64,000 bases of DNA from Adiantum capillus-veneris (Eukaryota; Streptophyta; Polypodiopsida; Polypodiales; Pteridaceae). The DNA is taken from contig CM043958.1 of NCBI GenBank assembly GCA_014529385.2, forward strand, positions 156,773,293-156,837,292. Direction: 5' to 3'. Made by a program: the position numbers and the translations under genes. Below are positions 43,816 to 56,388 of this stretch, in pieces (the stretch's first letter is position 1; each line of letters begins with the position of its first letter). The notes under the pieces are model-generated. The model made no database searches and was not told the origin of the DNA. It saw only the letters and a program-made list of their open reading frames with translations.

Positions 43816-45770
43816 AAGCCTCACACCCAAACACTTTGAGAAATGCATAATTTATCGGTTTACCTGTCCATGCCTCTTCTGGAACTCCCCCATCCAATGC
43901 TTTGAGGGTGACCGGTTGATTAAGTACACAGACGTACTTACAGCTTCCGCCTAAAGCTCAAGCGATAGGCCTGCATGTAGCCGCATGCTTCATGCTTGCT
44001 CCATGATTTTCCTGTTCATCCTTTCTGAAATCCCATTTTGTTGAGGTGTCCTTGGGATTGTCCTTTGCCTCCGAATGCCATTGCTAGCACAAAAGCTTTC
44101 AAAAGCTTGGATGCAATATTCACCTCCATTGTAGGATCTGAGGCATTTAACCTTGGAACCTGTTTCATTCTCCACAAAGACTTTCCACCTTTGAAATATG
44201 AAAAATACATCGGTCTTATTCTTCATGACATAAACCCATGTTTTTCTAGTTGCATCGTGTATGAATGTTACATAGTAGAATGAGCCACCAAGTGATGGTG
44301 TACTTGGAGGACCCCAAACATCGGAATGAACCAACTTAAGTTTTTTATTTTTCTTTCATTTCCTATTTTTTGAAATTTTACCCTCTTTTGTTGACCATAA
44401 ATACAATCTTCACAGAACTCTAAGTTCACTTCTTTCAAACCTGGTAGAAGCTTCTTTGTTTGAAGGATTTGCATTCCTTTGGCATTCATATGCCCAAGCC
44501 GGTAGTGCCACACCGCACTGTCAACTTCTGTAGTTGCTGCACAAGGTGAAGGTTGCGTGCTAACAGTACACAAGTAAAGTGTACCGACCTTTTCTCCCTT
44601 GGCAACCACCAAAGATTCCTTTGAGATCTTCCACCGTTTGTTTCCGAATGCAATGTTGTGACCTTCATCGGCCAATTGTCCTGTAGAGATCAATTTTTTG
44701 CGAAGAGAAGGAGCATGCCTAACATCTTTAAGCTTCCATTCATTTCCGTTAGGAGTTTTGACAAAAATTGTACCTTTGTTGACAATCTCACAAGCTTCAT
44801 CATCTCCCAAGTATACATACCCAAAATTACCTTTGGTGTATTCTTGGAAATGTTGCTTGTGTGGTGTCGCATGGAATGAAGGCCCGGAATCTACTATCCA
44901 ATAATTAGACACATCGTCTAATGAGAGAATGAGAGCATCTTGCTCTACTTTACCTACCACATTGGCCTCTGATGTTGGCTTGTTGTCTTGAGACTCTATC
45001 TCCTTCTTCTTCTTGGACCAATAATCCTTCTTGACGTGGCCCTTCTTGCCGCAGTTCCAACTTCCAAGAACTGACTTTGTGTGTGACTTGCTCCGCCTTG
45101 AGCGATCACGACCCTTTTGGTTTTTGAACCTCTCCTTATGCCTTCCTCTTGTTTCCATTGATAATTCAGTACTTGATGATTCTCCTGTGCTTCTCCTTCG
45201 CATTTCCTCACTTAGGAGAACACCCACAACATCATCAAACTTAAGAGTATTTGTGCCAGAGATAGAATTACTTACAGCCATCACAAGACTGTCCCAACTA
45301 TCCGGTAGGGATGATAGTATAAGGAGAGCTCGCACTTCGTCATCAAAATTGATTGTCACCGATTGAAGTTGACCTATGTTTGTGTTAAAGTCATTTAGGT
45401 GTTCTGAAATTGAACCATCCTCTGCCATCTTTAGATTGAACAAGCGCTTCATAAGAAATACCTTATTGGATGCCGATGGTTTCTCGTAGAAGTCGTCAAG
45501 TGACTCCATCAAGTCCTCCATGGTCTTCATCTCAGAAACATTGAAGGCCACCATTGACGCCAAACTTAACCGGATTGTTCCCAGTGCATTTTGATCAAGG
45601 ACAATCCATGCTTCATCTTCCATTGTTGTGGGCTTCTTCACAAGACCGCTTAGTGGCAAATAGAGGTCCTTCTGGTAGAGATAGTCTTCAATCTGCATCT
45701 TCCAATGTTGGTAGTTTTTACCGTTGAACTTCTCAATCTTGAGCTTCCCTTCCTCCCCCATAACTCTCAC
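43816..45770 (-). pseudogene. Copia II gag, protease and integrase N-terminus
   Basis: ATG 45768-45770 opens a 500-codon frame: gag with KIEKFNGKNYQHWKMQIEDY, SASNKVFLMKRLFNL and LPDSWDSLVMAVSNS, all typical of plant copia. The zinc knuckle has lost its first and last Cys (SWNCGKKGHVKKDY). The protease active site reads DSGP instead of DSGA. The pre-integrase region HYRLGHMN and CEDCIYGQQK is present. A frameshift near 44340 leads to integrase (44334-43990) with HSDVWGPPSTPSLGG, NGGEYC and TPQQNGISERMNR, then stops. The frame reaches the nested element at 43816. A primer site and LTR lie upstream. Not functional. Confidence 0.88.
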
Positions 45771-45820
45771 TCAATTGAAGGAATCCTTTCCTTGAGATAA
45801 TTTAGCTACAAGCAAACCTT

Positions 45821-45832
45821 GCTCTGATACCT
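45821..45832 (-). promoter_or_regulatory. Primer-binding site of copia II
   Basis: Minus strand AGGTATCAGAGC, one mismatch to the initiator Met tRNA site, two bases from the LTR end. Confidence 0.85.
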
Positions 45833-45834
45833 AT

Positions 45835-46624
45835 TGTTAGAAAATATGATGTAGCTAAATAGATATTTGAGTAGATTACTTAATGAAGAGAGATAGATTT
45901 CACACACACGAGATTATAGAGTAGAGAGAGAGAGAGAGTATACACGATATACGTGGTTCACCCAATGTGGGCTATGTCCACGGAGAAGCAGCCACTTAAT
46001 GGATTTAATACTTCAAAAGAAGAAGTACTTTACAAAGGGATTATACCCTTAATAGAGCTCCTGCCTTGCTTCACTCTCACCACCTCACACTCACCTTGTT
46101 GCATCAACTTCACTCTATGAAATGTGTGTAGAAATGGCCTCCGTTTATAAGCCAAAAGGGCTGCCCTCTCTCATGAGAGGCAGCCATGTTTAGCCACCCT
46201 TGTGTAGATAAGTCCAAATCGACCTTCCAATCTGCCCATGTGTGGCCGTCCTTGAGAAGACAAGTCCACTTTTGAATTCAGCCACCGGCCATTGAATTCG
46301 GCAACCAACCACCGACTATTGACTTCCGACCACCGGCCACTGGCCATTGACTATCGGCCACCGGCCAACTGATCGGTCCTTTTCCGACCACTTTTCGACT
46401 GCCGTCCGGCCATAATATTCTGGTGAAAAGGAATATTCCCGAAAGTTGCCCTTGATTTTTGGCCGTGAAAATTTTGGTTTCCGACGAGTGATTTTTATTT
46501 CCGGCCAGTGATTTTCCTTCACGCACGATGGCTTCTCCTCATAATGGGGGCCATACAAATGTGCACTTTTACCACAAAAAGTTACAAGGGGTAAATCAGG
46601 CTCCATACTTAATAGTTCTTAGCA
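45835..46624 (-). repeat. 5' LTR of copia II (~790 bp)
   Basis: The inner end TGTTAGAAAATATG (plus strand) is certain from the primer site. The outer end at 46624 is inferred because the minus strand there starts TGCTAAGAACTAT, an imperfect inverted match. It contains a TATA box (minus strand, TTATAAAC, near 46145) and a GA tract (45922-45936). Confidence 0.6.
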
Positions 46625-46708
46625 CCGGACTCGCATGGAGTTTAAGCCATGAGCCGGATTGCATCCATATGTACCTAGCGACTGAGTGCTACCCCTGAAT
46701 GTGTATGA

Positions 46709-46767
46709 ATGAAAGAGTACTCAAGAAAAATGACCAAGTGGAGGGTGAAAGTATGAGTTTTTTTTGG

Positions 46768-46807
<40 letters not shown>

Positions 46808-48926
46808 ACAGGAGAATGAAAAGAGAATCTTTAAATGCCCATTAAATGAAACAAGCAAACCATGAATCAATGCATAACAATATATCGGTATACCATAACT
46901 TCAAAATCGTATATGACTAAGTAGAAGCATTGGACCCTATGTGGGATCGCAATGCACCCATGAACACTGGCTCCTACTTTGGATAGAGGAACACCTTTAG
47001 CACATAGCATGGCTGCAAAAAATTTGGTAGCATTTTGATAGCACAACCATAGCAAAAAAAATCAACCCAAGAACTACACTGGCCTCCAAAACCAAAAATC
47101 ACAACCACAACCACAACCATAAGGAATCCTTAGCCCTTAACCATAAACCATTTTCTCATTGAATTGAATCCCACACTTGGAGTTTTGACTATAAACAGTG
47201 CAGTCAAACTGGCCCAACACACATGATCCTTATAAAATGGATCTTTATGCATACAAAGAAGTTCGACCAACGATTAAACATAATCTTAAAACATTGTTTT
47301 GGAAGTGTTAAACCATACATAAATGATGTAGCATAACAGCACCTCACACCCTTGCAGATAGAGATAGTTTTGACCTAGAAGGGTGAAAAGCAATACACAT
47401 ATGCACATGAGACATCCACATCTATCCTTGAGGTTGCATACATCATAGAACATCACCACATCAACCCAATCATGATGAAAAACAACCCCACCATTTTGAT
47501 CAACCATAATCCATAACTTCACATGTAGGTGCAAAACGACTTTTTCTATTTTTGGATGCACATACAACATGCAAAAGGGATTCCTAAACCTCCTATCAAT
47601 GCATCTAGCTTAGCCCTATAACATAGACTAACATGTGAGACTTATGCAAACAACTGTAAGAGAAAAAGAAAGTCATTTTATGCAAAACTGCCCATATGGT
47701 CCGGGTTGACTAATCATACATCCACACATAAGTTTATGGATATAAAAAACATGGAATCAGCTCACCAAATAACCCATAAAACATACATGAACCTCTCATC
47801 AAAATCACAATTTTATATGGTACTCCCCTATGGTCGCACCCCTACACGTGTAGGTAATCTCGTACAAAGGACAATCAATAACTCACACTCATAAAGTAAA
47901 AATGGTGATCTAAATACATCTCTCAAAATTTCTAATCAAGGTTTTGATTTGTTTAAGTGGGAGTTTTCAACTGACAAATCTATATGGTGGCTCTCTAAGG
48001 AGCCTAGGGTCCAAAATATTGAATGTGTAGTGGTTAGCAAGTTGTATTTTGACCATAACTCTTCACTAAAGCGGAATTTTCACATGACACATAAAAAAGA
48101 AAAATATTTAAATGATGTTTTTAAATTTAATTCAAAGGTTTTGACCTCATTCATAATGGTTTAGAAGATACGACCAAAATAGTGTCCCTACCGTCTACGT
48201 GATGTGAAAGCAACGGGTGCTTTTTATGCATCTACGTGATGATAAACACATCATATGCATATACCAAAGTGCTAAATATGATGGAGCAATCATAGAACAT
48301 CCATGTACACCTCCAAAAGCCCATAGATGCCTATATACACAGAAAAGCAACCACCAAGAGCATAGTTTCTCGAAAACAAAAGTAGACAAAGAAGGAGATG
48401 ATGACTGAGTTTAAAACTTTGTATCAAGAATAAAAAATTGATTACGGGTGATCAAAAGGGTTGTTGCTTTGCCGCAAGAGATCCATGAAGAGAGCTACAT
48501 AGACAACCCTAGACCATAACAAATTAGGGAATTATCAAGATTTACTACCATTAAAAATGAATTGAGAGTTCACAATAGGATCTTAAGCACTTGAAGAATA
48601 CTCGCATAAGAATTCAGTAAGAGGCAAAACATAGCCTTCCTTTCAAGTAATCAAAATTAACATACACTCCCACAAGAAAAAGTAAACAAATCCATGCTTG
48701 AGTCTACCGCAACTATAAATGAATCAACCATAAACTCGAAAAGGCCAGAAAGTGTGGAAAAAAGCAACCACCACCTAAGGATTCAAAAGGTCATCCATTT
48801 TTATTTTGTATGCAAATAGTCAAGAGTAGAGCAAGCAATCCAAGTTGATGAAAGCGTACTCAAGAAAATGACCAAGTGGAGGGTGAAAGTATGAGTATTT
48901 TGGGAGGGGGGGGGGGGGGGGGGGGG

Positions 48927-48977
<51 letters not shown>

Positions 48978-51078
48978 AACAAGAGAATGACAAAGAGAAT
49001 CTTTAAATGCTCATCCAAATGAAATAAGCAAACCATGAATCGATGCATAACAATATATCGGTATACCATAACTTCAAAATCATATATGACTAAGTAGAAG
49101 CATCGGACTCTATGTGGGATCGCGGTGCACCCATCCACACTGGCTCCTACTTTGGATAGAGGAACACCTTTAGCACATAGCATGGCTGCAAAACATTTGG
49201 TAGCATTTTGATAGCACAACCATAACAAAAAAAAGCAACCCAAGAGCTACACTGGCCTCCAAAACCAAAAATCACAACCAGAACCATAAGGAACCCTTAG
49301 CCCTTAACCATAAACCATTTTCTCATTGAATTGAATCCCACACTTGGAGTTTTGACTATAAACAGTGCAGTCAAACTGGCCCAACACACATGATCCTTAT
49401 AAAATGGATCTTTATGCATACAAAGAAGTTCGACCAACGATTAAACATAATCTCAAAACATTGTTTGGGAAGTGTTAAACCATACATAAATGATGTAGCA
49501 TAACCGCACCTTACCCCCCTTGCACATAGAGATAGTTTTGACTTAGAAGGGTGGATAGCAATACACATATGCACATGAGACATCCACATCTATCCTTGAG
49601 GTTCCATATATCATAGAACATCACCACATTAACCCAATCATGATGAAAAACAGTCCCACCATTTTGATTAACCATAATCCATAACTTCACATGTAGGTGC
49701 AAAATGACTTTTTCTATTTTTGGATGCACACAACATGCAAAAGAGAGTTTTAAACCTCCTATCAATGCATCTAGCTTAGCCCTACAACATAGACTAACAT
49801 GTGAGACTCATGCAAACAAATGTAACACAAAAAGAAAGTCATTTTATGCAAAACTGCCCATATGGTCCAGGTTGACTAATCATACATCCACACATAAGTT
49901 TATGGATATAAAAAACATGGAATCAACTCACCAAACAACCCATAAAACATACATGAACCTCTCATCAAAATCACAACTCTATATGGTACTCCCCTGTGGT
50001 AGCACCCCTACACGTGTAGGTAATCTCGTACAAAGGACAATCAATAACTCGCACTCATAAAGTGACAATGGTGATCTAAATACATTATCAAAATTTCGAA
50101 TCAACGTTTTGATTTGGCTAAGTGGGGGTTTTCAACTGACAAGTCTATATGGTGGTTCTCTAAGGAGCCGAGGGTCCAAAATATTGAATGTGTAGTGGGT
50201 AGCGAGTTGTATTTTGACCATAACTCTTCACTCAAGTGGAATTTTCACATGAAACATGAAAAAGAAATTGTTTAAATGATGTTTTAAACTTTAGTTCAAA
50301 GGTTTTGACCTCATTCATAATGGTTTAGGAGATACGACCAAAATAGTGTCCCTACCGTCTACGTGATGTGAAAGCAACGGGTGCTTTTTATGCATCTACA
50401 TGATCATAAACACATCAAATGCATATAACAAAGTGTTAAATATGATGGAGCAATTATAGAGCATCCATGTACACCTCCAAAAGCCCATACATGCCTATAT
50501 ACATAGAAAAGCAACCGCCAAGAGCATAGTTTATCGAAAACGGAAGTAGACAAAGAAGGAGATTATGGCTGAGTTTAAAACTTTGTATTATGATAAAAAA
50601 ATGATTACGATTGATCAAAAGGGTTATTGCTTTGCCGCAAGAGAGAAATGAAGAGAGCTACATTGACAACCCTAGACCATAACAAATTAGGGAAAAATAT
50701 CAACATTTACTACCATAAAAAATGAATTGAGAGTTCACAATAGGATCTTAAGCACTTGAAGCATACTCGCATAAGAATTCACTAAGAGGCAAAACATAGC
50801 CTTCCTTTCAACTAATCAAAATAAACATACAGTCCCACAAGAAAAAGTAAAAAAATCCCTGCTTGAGTCTACCCCAACTATAAATGAATCAACCATAAAC
50901 TCTAAAAGTCCAAAAAGTGTGGCAAAAAGTAACCACCACCTCAAGATTCAAAAGGTCATCCCATTGTTATTTTGTATGCAAATAGTCAAGAGTAGAGAAA
51001 GCAATCCAAGTTAATGAAAGTGTACTCAAGAAAAATGACCAAGTGGAGGGTGAAAGTATAAGTATTTTGGGGGGGGGG

Positions 51079-51122
<44 letters not shown>

Positions 51123-51300
51123 ACAAGAGAATGACAAAGAGAATATTTGAATGCCCATCCAAATGAAACAAGCAAACCATGAATCAATGCATAACAATAT
51201 ATCAGTATACCATAACTTCAAAATCATATATGGCTAAGTATAAGCATCGGACCCTATGTGGGATCGCGGTGCACCCATCCACACTGGCTCCTACTCTGGA
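46709..51300. repeat. 2.15-kb tandem repeat, 2.1 copies
   Basis: Copies start at 46709, 48847 and 51013. The marker GTACTCAAGAAAA(A)TGACC is at 46718, 48856 and 51022, giving periods of 2,138 and 2,166 bp. The third copy ends after about 290 bp at 51300. Each carries a G-run/GA microsatellite near its start (46764-46801, 48901-48974, 51069-51117). The copies look well over 90% identical. The longest frames (such as minus 47286-47570 and its equivalent) show no domain and I do not call them genes. No TG...CA ends or primer site were recognised, so an LTR origin is unproven. Confidence 0.85.
48901..48974. repeat. Poly-G/(GA)n tract
   Basis: Nearly continuous G-run from about 48901 to 48929, then about 22 GA units. 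The same tract is much shorter in the other two copies of the 2.15-kb repeat. Confidence 0.95.
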
Positions 51301-53323
51301 TAAAGTCCAATAGAGGTCAAATAACTACTAAAAGGTCTGCTCTTCTCAGATTGAGGTCATTAAGCCAAAGTAACCTCATTATCAAGTATAAAAACCAGAA
51401 GAGAATATCGTTCCTTCTATTAGGGAGAAGGAAAATCCAGCTATCTAGGCTAGACTAGCAATCAAGCATTCTTATGCTCCACTTATGCATCAAAGATAGC
51501 AAGTACTGAAACAATTTTTTATATATTCTTCACTTATCCACAAGCTACCCAAGCTAATCATTAAGTTCATTTTTTCCTTTGAGAGTTCAACCAAGACACA
51601 AAGATCATTCTGCTTCAAGAATTCAAACTACAAAATAATCATGCCTTACTAAAGCTTAATTAGGCCAAGCAAGCATCTTTGCAAGAAACCAATAGGGTAT
51701 CCTATGTACATTTGACTTGCTTGCACTTACTTTGAAGAGGCAAGATTTGGTGGCCACATAAAACACAAAGTTGTAAACACCATTAAAAGTTCTTATCTTT
51801 AATTTTTCACACTAAAATGACAAATTTAGTGTGCAAGGACTACTCTGGTGCAGCCTGTCGTGGCATGTCACGACATTGCGTCCTTGATGAATAAATACCT
51901 ATAACTTTAAATGTGATTCTTTGTTGTACTTTCCCTCTTGCACATTAATTGTTCACTTGAAAAGAAATTTAAGTTGATTTATTGATAGTTGTTTAGATCT
52001 CTATATAATTATTATTTATTTTTCTATATTGGAATTTTTCTTTACAAAAACCTAAATTTTTTACACTTGATATCTAATGATGTAGAGCTTATTTTGCAAG
52101 ATCTAGATTATGACCCAAAGAATGTGACCAGGCAAAAAAAATGAAACTTCAACGGTTCTTTTTTTTCTATCTAGCTCAAAAAATATCAAAAATTGCTTAG
52201 AGGATCTTGATAGAGTTTTTGGAAAAAAATTAATAAATAATGTATATTGGCACTTGTTTTGTTTTTCATGTATGCTATGAATCTTACTCTAAGGTCCTCA
52301 TTGAAAAAAATTTGAATCAAATTGAGTTAGAGAAAGATACTTTTCCACTAATTTAAGTTTTTGCACTTGCACCATTCACTTGAGATATGCCTCCTTAGGT
52401 TTGGTAAAGTGCCAAGCATAGGAATGATGAAGATTTACCCTTTTTAGATTACACTAGGGATTAAATGTAGATAAAACCTTCTTTTTGGAGTTTACTTCAT
52501 TTGTGCATGAGTGAGTCTTGGAGCCCTTCATGCCTCCTTGATTCAATCACCTCACTCATGCAGCCCTTCATGCCTCCTTGATTCAATCACTAATTATTCT
52601 AGCAATCATTTTCCTAAGTAAGCATGGGTTCACAATCACAAAGTTCTTGGAAGCATAATAGACATCACAAGGATCCCATCCACAAAGTTCAAAACACAAA
52701 AGAGATTGCTCCGGCGGAAGAAAATAGACAAAAAAACTCGAGAACGCAAGCAATGCTCAAGAGAAAGTCTATGTATGGATGTGCCATAGGAGCGTATTAC
52801 CCTCCCTATGATTGAGGGTTCGGAGATTGTTTCCATGCACGCATCATCGTATGAGCATGTCACTTCTTTTCTCCCTCTTTTGCCTACTTATTCACATTCA
52901 TCCCCTTTCTCGGTCCTTGTACCATTGACCTCAACATCTACAATCCACTAGCAAATATGGCAAACATTGGCAAGCTCCCACCTCCCACAGTGAGTGCCTT
53001 TGACGAGCTGTGGATCATTTTAGCAGTCCATCGACACAACACAATCACCTCATTTTCTTCAAGTGGATCTCCCCCTCTCGCTCTTGAAGCATGCTCCGGA
53101 GATGGCATGGAGGAAAATGTGGACCCTACTTTAGCTTTGGAGCTTGCTTCTTCATTGATGGGGCACTTTGTTAGCTGCTAGATATCATGTAGGCATCATT
53201 GGAGAGACATACTTCAACGAAATCAATATTTCCTCATGTACACAAGTGCTTGAGCATTTGTTGCAACACCCTTATGTCATTGAGACATGCATAGCTATTG
53301 AGATCCATAGTTTGAGGACCCGT
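51301..53323. other. No gene recognised
   Basis: AT-rich sequence with a short palindrome (51856-51875), a ~40-bp tandem duplication (about 52521 and 52562, AGCCCTTCATGCCTCCTTGA) and two small plus-strand frames (52624-52815 and 52957-53181) without known domains. Confidence 0.45.
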
Positions 53324-54248
53324 TGTTAACTGAGCCGACGTTAGTTAATAAAAGCTGCTAAAGGCCCAAGCCTTACAAAGCACATCAAAGATGAATACAA
53401 AGAAGCATTGAAGATTGGGGTTACACATTTTTTACATTTTCCAAAATCGCCATGTATTGTAAATTCCCGATTTATTTCAAGCTATTGTAATATTTGAAAT
53501 GTGTTATGGGCTCAATGAGAGTTCCAAGCTGTAAAGGGTAGGTCAATTAGTGTGCCTAGGTGATAGATTCAGTAAGTTGTGGAGCCCTAAAGGCCTTAAG
53601 CACCCGGACATTGCATATTTTTACCCTAGGTATATAAGGCAGTGTGTAAGATAAATTAGGGATCTCAACCTCATTTGTTGCGACCCCTCTTTAGTGAGAG
53701 ATCATGAGGTGTGTGGCTCTGGAGTCCTTGAGCTTCTCCTTGCTCATGTGACTTTGTTAACACTAATCAAGGCTTAATTATCTTTCACTATGCCTCTCTC
53801 ATATTTCTTATGATTGTTTTAGTGATGCTTTGATTAGCTAGATCATAACTAATTAGTGATTAAACTTGCTCTAATCTTGTGTGATTGCCCTCTATTCCTT
53901 GTGTGTGCATGTAGGATTAATTGGAGTGCGGATGCTTGATGGATCTATGTGTGTGTACTTGTAATTAGTGTGTTGCATGATAGGATTAGTGACGTGTGCA
54001 TGTTTGCAGTCGTTAGTGTGTGTGATTGGGTTTATTTGAGGTGAAAAGAAGTGGATATGGAGACTGCTAGACATCGTGGCTTAGTTCCTCCATAGGCTGT
54101 GAAGACCACTTTATAGAGTCGACATTTGTGTTTCCATGATTAGCTCACTAATCGGTGAGTGTTTCCATGTCCTAGTTGGGTAGCTCATCTCTGTGGATTA
54201 ATAATTATTATTGGTCATTGGAGCTATGCTATGATGGTACCCCCAACA
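53324..54248 (+). repeat. 5' LTR of plus-strand gypsy element D (start uncertain)
   Basis: The 3' end, GGTACCCCCAACA at 54248, is fixed by the primer site next to it. The start is placed tentatively at TGTTAACTGAGCC. A TATA box (TATATAAG) is at 53631-53638. Confidence 0.45.
53631..53638 (+). promoter_or_regulatory. TATA box of gypsy LTR D
   Basis: TATATAAG, about 615 bases before the primer site. Confidence 0.5.
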
Positions 54249-54249
54249 T

Positions 54250-54268
54250 TTGGCGTCGTTGCCTAGGA
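54250..54268 (+). promoter_or_regulatory. Primer-binding site of gypsy element D
   Basis: TTGGCGTCGTTGCCTAGGA closely resembles TTTGGCGCCGTTGCCGGGGA, the primer site of many plant Ty3/gypsy elements of the Athila/Tat type. It differs from the Met-tRNA sites used by the other elements in this window. Confidence 0.7.
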
Positions 54269-55256
54269 GCAATGGCCTTCGCTAGTGTAATTATGGCTTA
54301 ATCGAATGGTTTCCTCACTAATCTTTCTCCTTGTGTATTTATGATTTTGTGGATTTTGGATGTGTGTGCATGAAAACAATGTGTTCAATTTTTCCTAATT
54401 TGTCACCAAATCTTGCTAATTGTGTGCCTACACACTCTAATTTTACACTAACTCCTTGCCAATTTCACTATTTTTTGCTAACTTACACACTAATATTTTA
54501 CTAATTGGACTAACATTTTATGCTTACGCTTTAATATTTGTGTAATTAGAGGCTTGGATTGTGTTCTAACATTGCCGGTTTGTGCTAATTGCTTAATGAT
54601 TTGTTGATTTTGGAATGCAAGTTTAGGGCTTTGGAGCATCGACAGAAACGGCCTACACTTTGTGTAATTGGCGGTTGGATGGTGCTAATGGACTCAAGAT
54701 TTGTGTGGTATGCTTTTCCATTGTCAAATTTGTGATTTGGAACTTTTGATTTTGCACGTTTGTATGCCGTCATAATGCCAAATTTTTCTTGGAATTGAAT
54801 GTGCAAATTGATGGTTTCATGGCTAATGTGCATCGTTAACTTGCTTAATTGCATGATTGCATGGTCAATTGCAATTGTGTGCACTAAAATCAAGTGTGTG
54901 TGCATTCTAATTGAGTATGTGTATGCTTAATTTTAGGTGTGTGTGCACTACTTTGCCCTTGTGTGTGCACCAAAAAAATCAACGTGTGCATAAAGATTTT
55001 GATAATCTGATGATTGATTTGTTAATTAGAGATTTGTGAATTTAATTTGCAAATTTGACAAGATTAACCCTTGTGTGTGCGCACCTATAAATTGGTAAAA
55101 GCTGTCAATTATTAGTGTGGGTGTGCCTAAAAAGTGCTTAATGTGCATGATTAATCCAATGTTTGATTGCATAACTGATGTGTGAAATGGTTAATTACTG
55201 CTTTTTCGAGTTCAAAGCAGGGATTTACACACTTCAAATGCTTCAAATTTTGACCT
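54269..55256 (+). other. Leader of gypsy element D
   Basis: AT-rich with many GTGTGTGC motifs and no coding sequence. It continues into the 2.24-kb segment duplicated around the PLE. Confidence 0.4.
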
Positions 55257-56032
55257 AAAATTGCCGATTTAATTGCCTAGTTTTGGATTTTATTAATGAA
55301 ATTAATTGGCAATTGAATCGATGTGATTATTGTGATTTGATTTGGTTGCACTAATCCCCTATGTTTGGAGATTTTTAGAAAAATTTTGGATAATTTTTGC
55401 AATTTTAGGGTAATTTTTAAACGAATTTTTGATTAATTATGTAGAAAATTGATAACGACATCTTTTTTAGTGCATTTTTGCCCTACTTGGTCAAGTTTTG
55501 AGCGTTTTGGTATTTTTGAGGGTTGAGGGCTGGGTTGTTGATTTTGTTGTAATTGGTGTTTTTGGCAAAAACTACTATTTTTGGTGCACCTATGCGTGTT
55601 GAAAGTGTTTGATTGTGATTACCGATGCTTTTTGGGGATTTTTAGAAATTTTTGGGCAAAATTTTGGATTTCTTGGTGATTTTAAATGTTTTGGCTAATT
55701 TTGGCATTTTTGGTAAATTAAAAAGTTAAAAGCAAGAAATTTTTGCCACGACAGGCGTCGGTGAAGCTCGAAAAATCGATGTGCACTCTGGCAAAATCCT
55801 CAATGGACGTTGTGGACTTGACGTCGACACTTTGGACTTCGATTGAAAATCGGCTTCGGCTAATTCTTGGGTGAGAATTTCCTCCTATGCACTCAAGGTT
55901 CACAAAATTGAAAAGATCGAAAAAAAAAGAAAAAAAAAGAACTCTCTACTCATCTTCAACGCGCTCATTATACTCTCTCACCTCCCCTTGAACTTTCTCT
56001 CTCAACCCCACCCCATTCTCCGCATAAGATAG

Positions 56033-56089
<57 letters not shown>

Positions 56090-56344
56090 CTTGAGGCTTG
56101 GTCCACACCAAAGATACTCTCTTTCTCTTTTTCTCTCTCTTCCCACTTACTCCCTCTTTCTCTCTCTTTGATTTTCCTTTTGGCGCCAATGAACTGTGTG
56201 TGTGTGTGTGCCATCAACGCCTGCTACTCTATGCGCGTGGGCTCTGCCTTCCTCCATACTCTCTCTTTTGTCTACGGCCACACTGCCCTCGTCTTCTCAC
56301 TCTCTTGTGTAGCTCTGTCTCCTGCCACATCACAGCCAGTGCAC

Positions 56345-56388
<44 letters not shown>

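Larger units (their letters stand above)
36783..46624 (-). mobile_element. Ty1/copia element II, old, host of a nested copia
   Basis: The minus-strand order is 5' LTR (45835-46624), primer site, gag, protease, integrase, reverse transcriptase and RNase H. A 5.2-kb plus-strand copia element interrupts the integrase. The 3' end is lost: RNase H runs into a CT tract at 36782 and there is no 3' LTR. Coding similarity places it near the Tork-type plant copia elements; that lineage call is from memory of the family. Confidence 0.85.

Noticed and set aside
47286-47570. 94-codon minus-strand frame with HLHVKLWIMV, repeated at about 49511-49765
   Set aside because: Its recurrence is explained by DNA-level tandem duplication. 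No domain is visible, and the frame boundaries are not kept between copies.
51856-51875. Palindrome TGTCGTG-GCATGT-CACGACA considered as a ribozyme or operator
   Set aside because: A short hairpin without a hammerhead or other known core; chance is likely.
55140-55160. Additional hammerhead candidates in GTGTG-rich leader sequence
   Set aside because: No CTGANGA...GAAA pair with pairing stems was found outside the PLE pseudo-LTRs, though I did not scan exhaustively.
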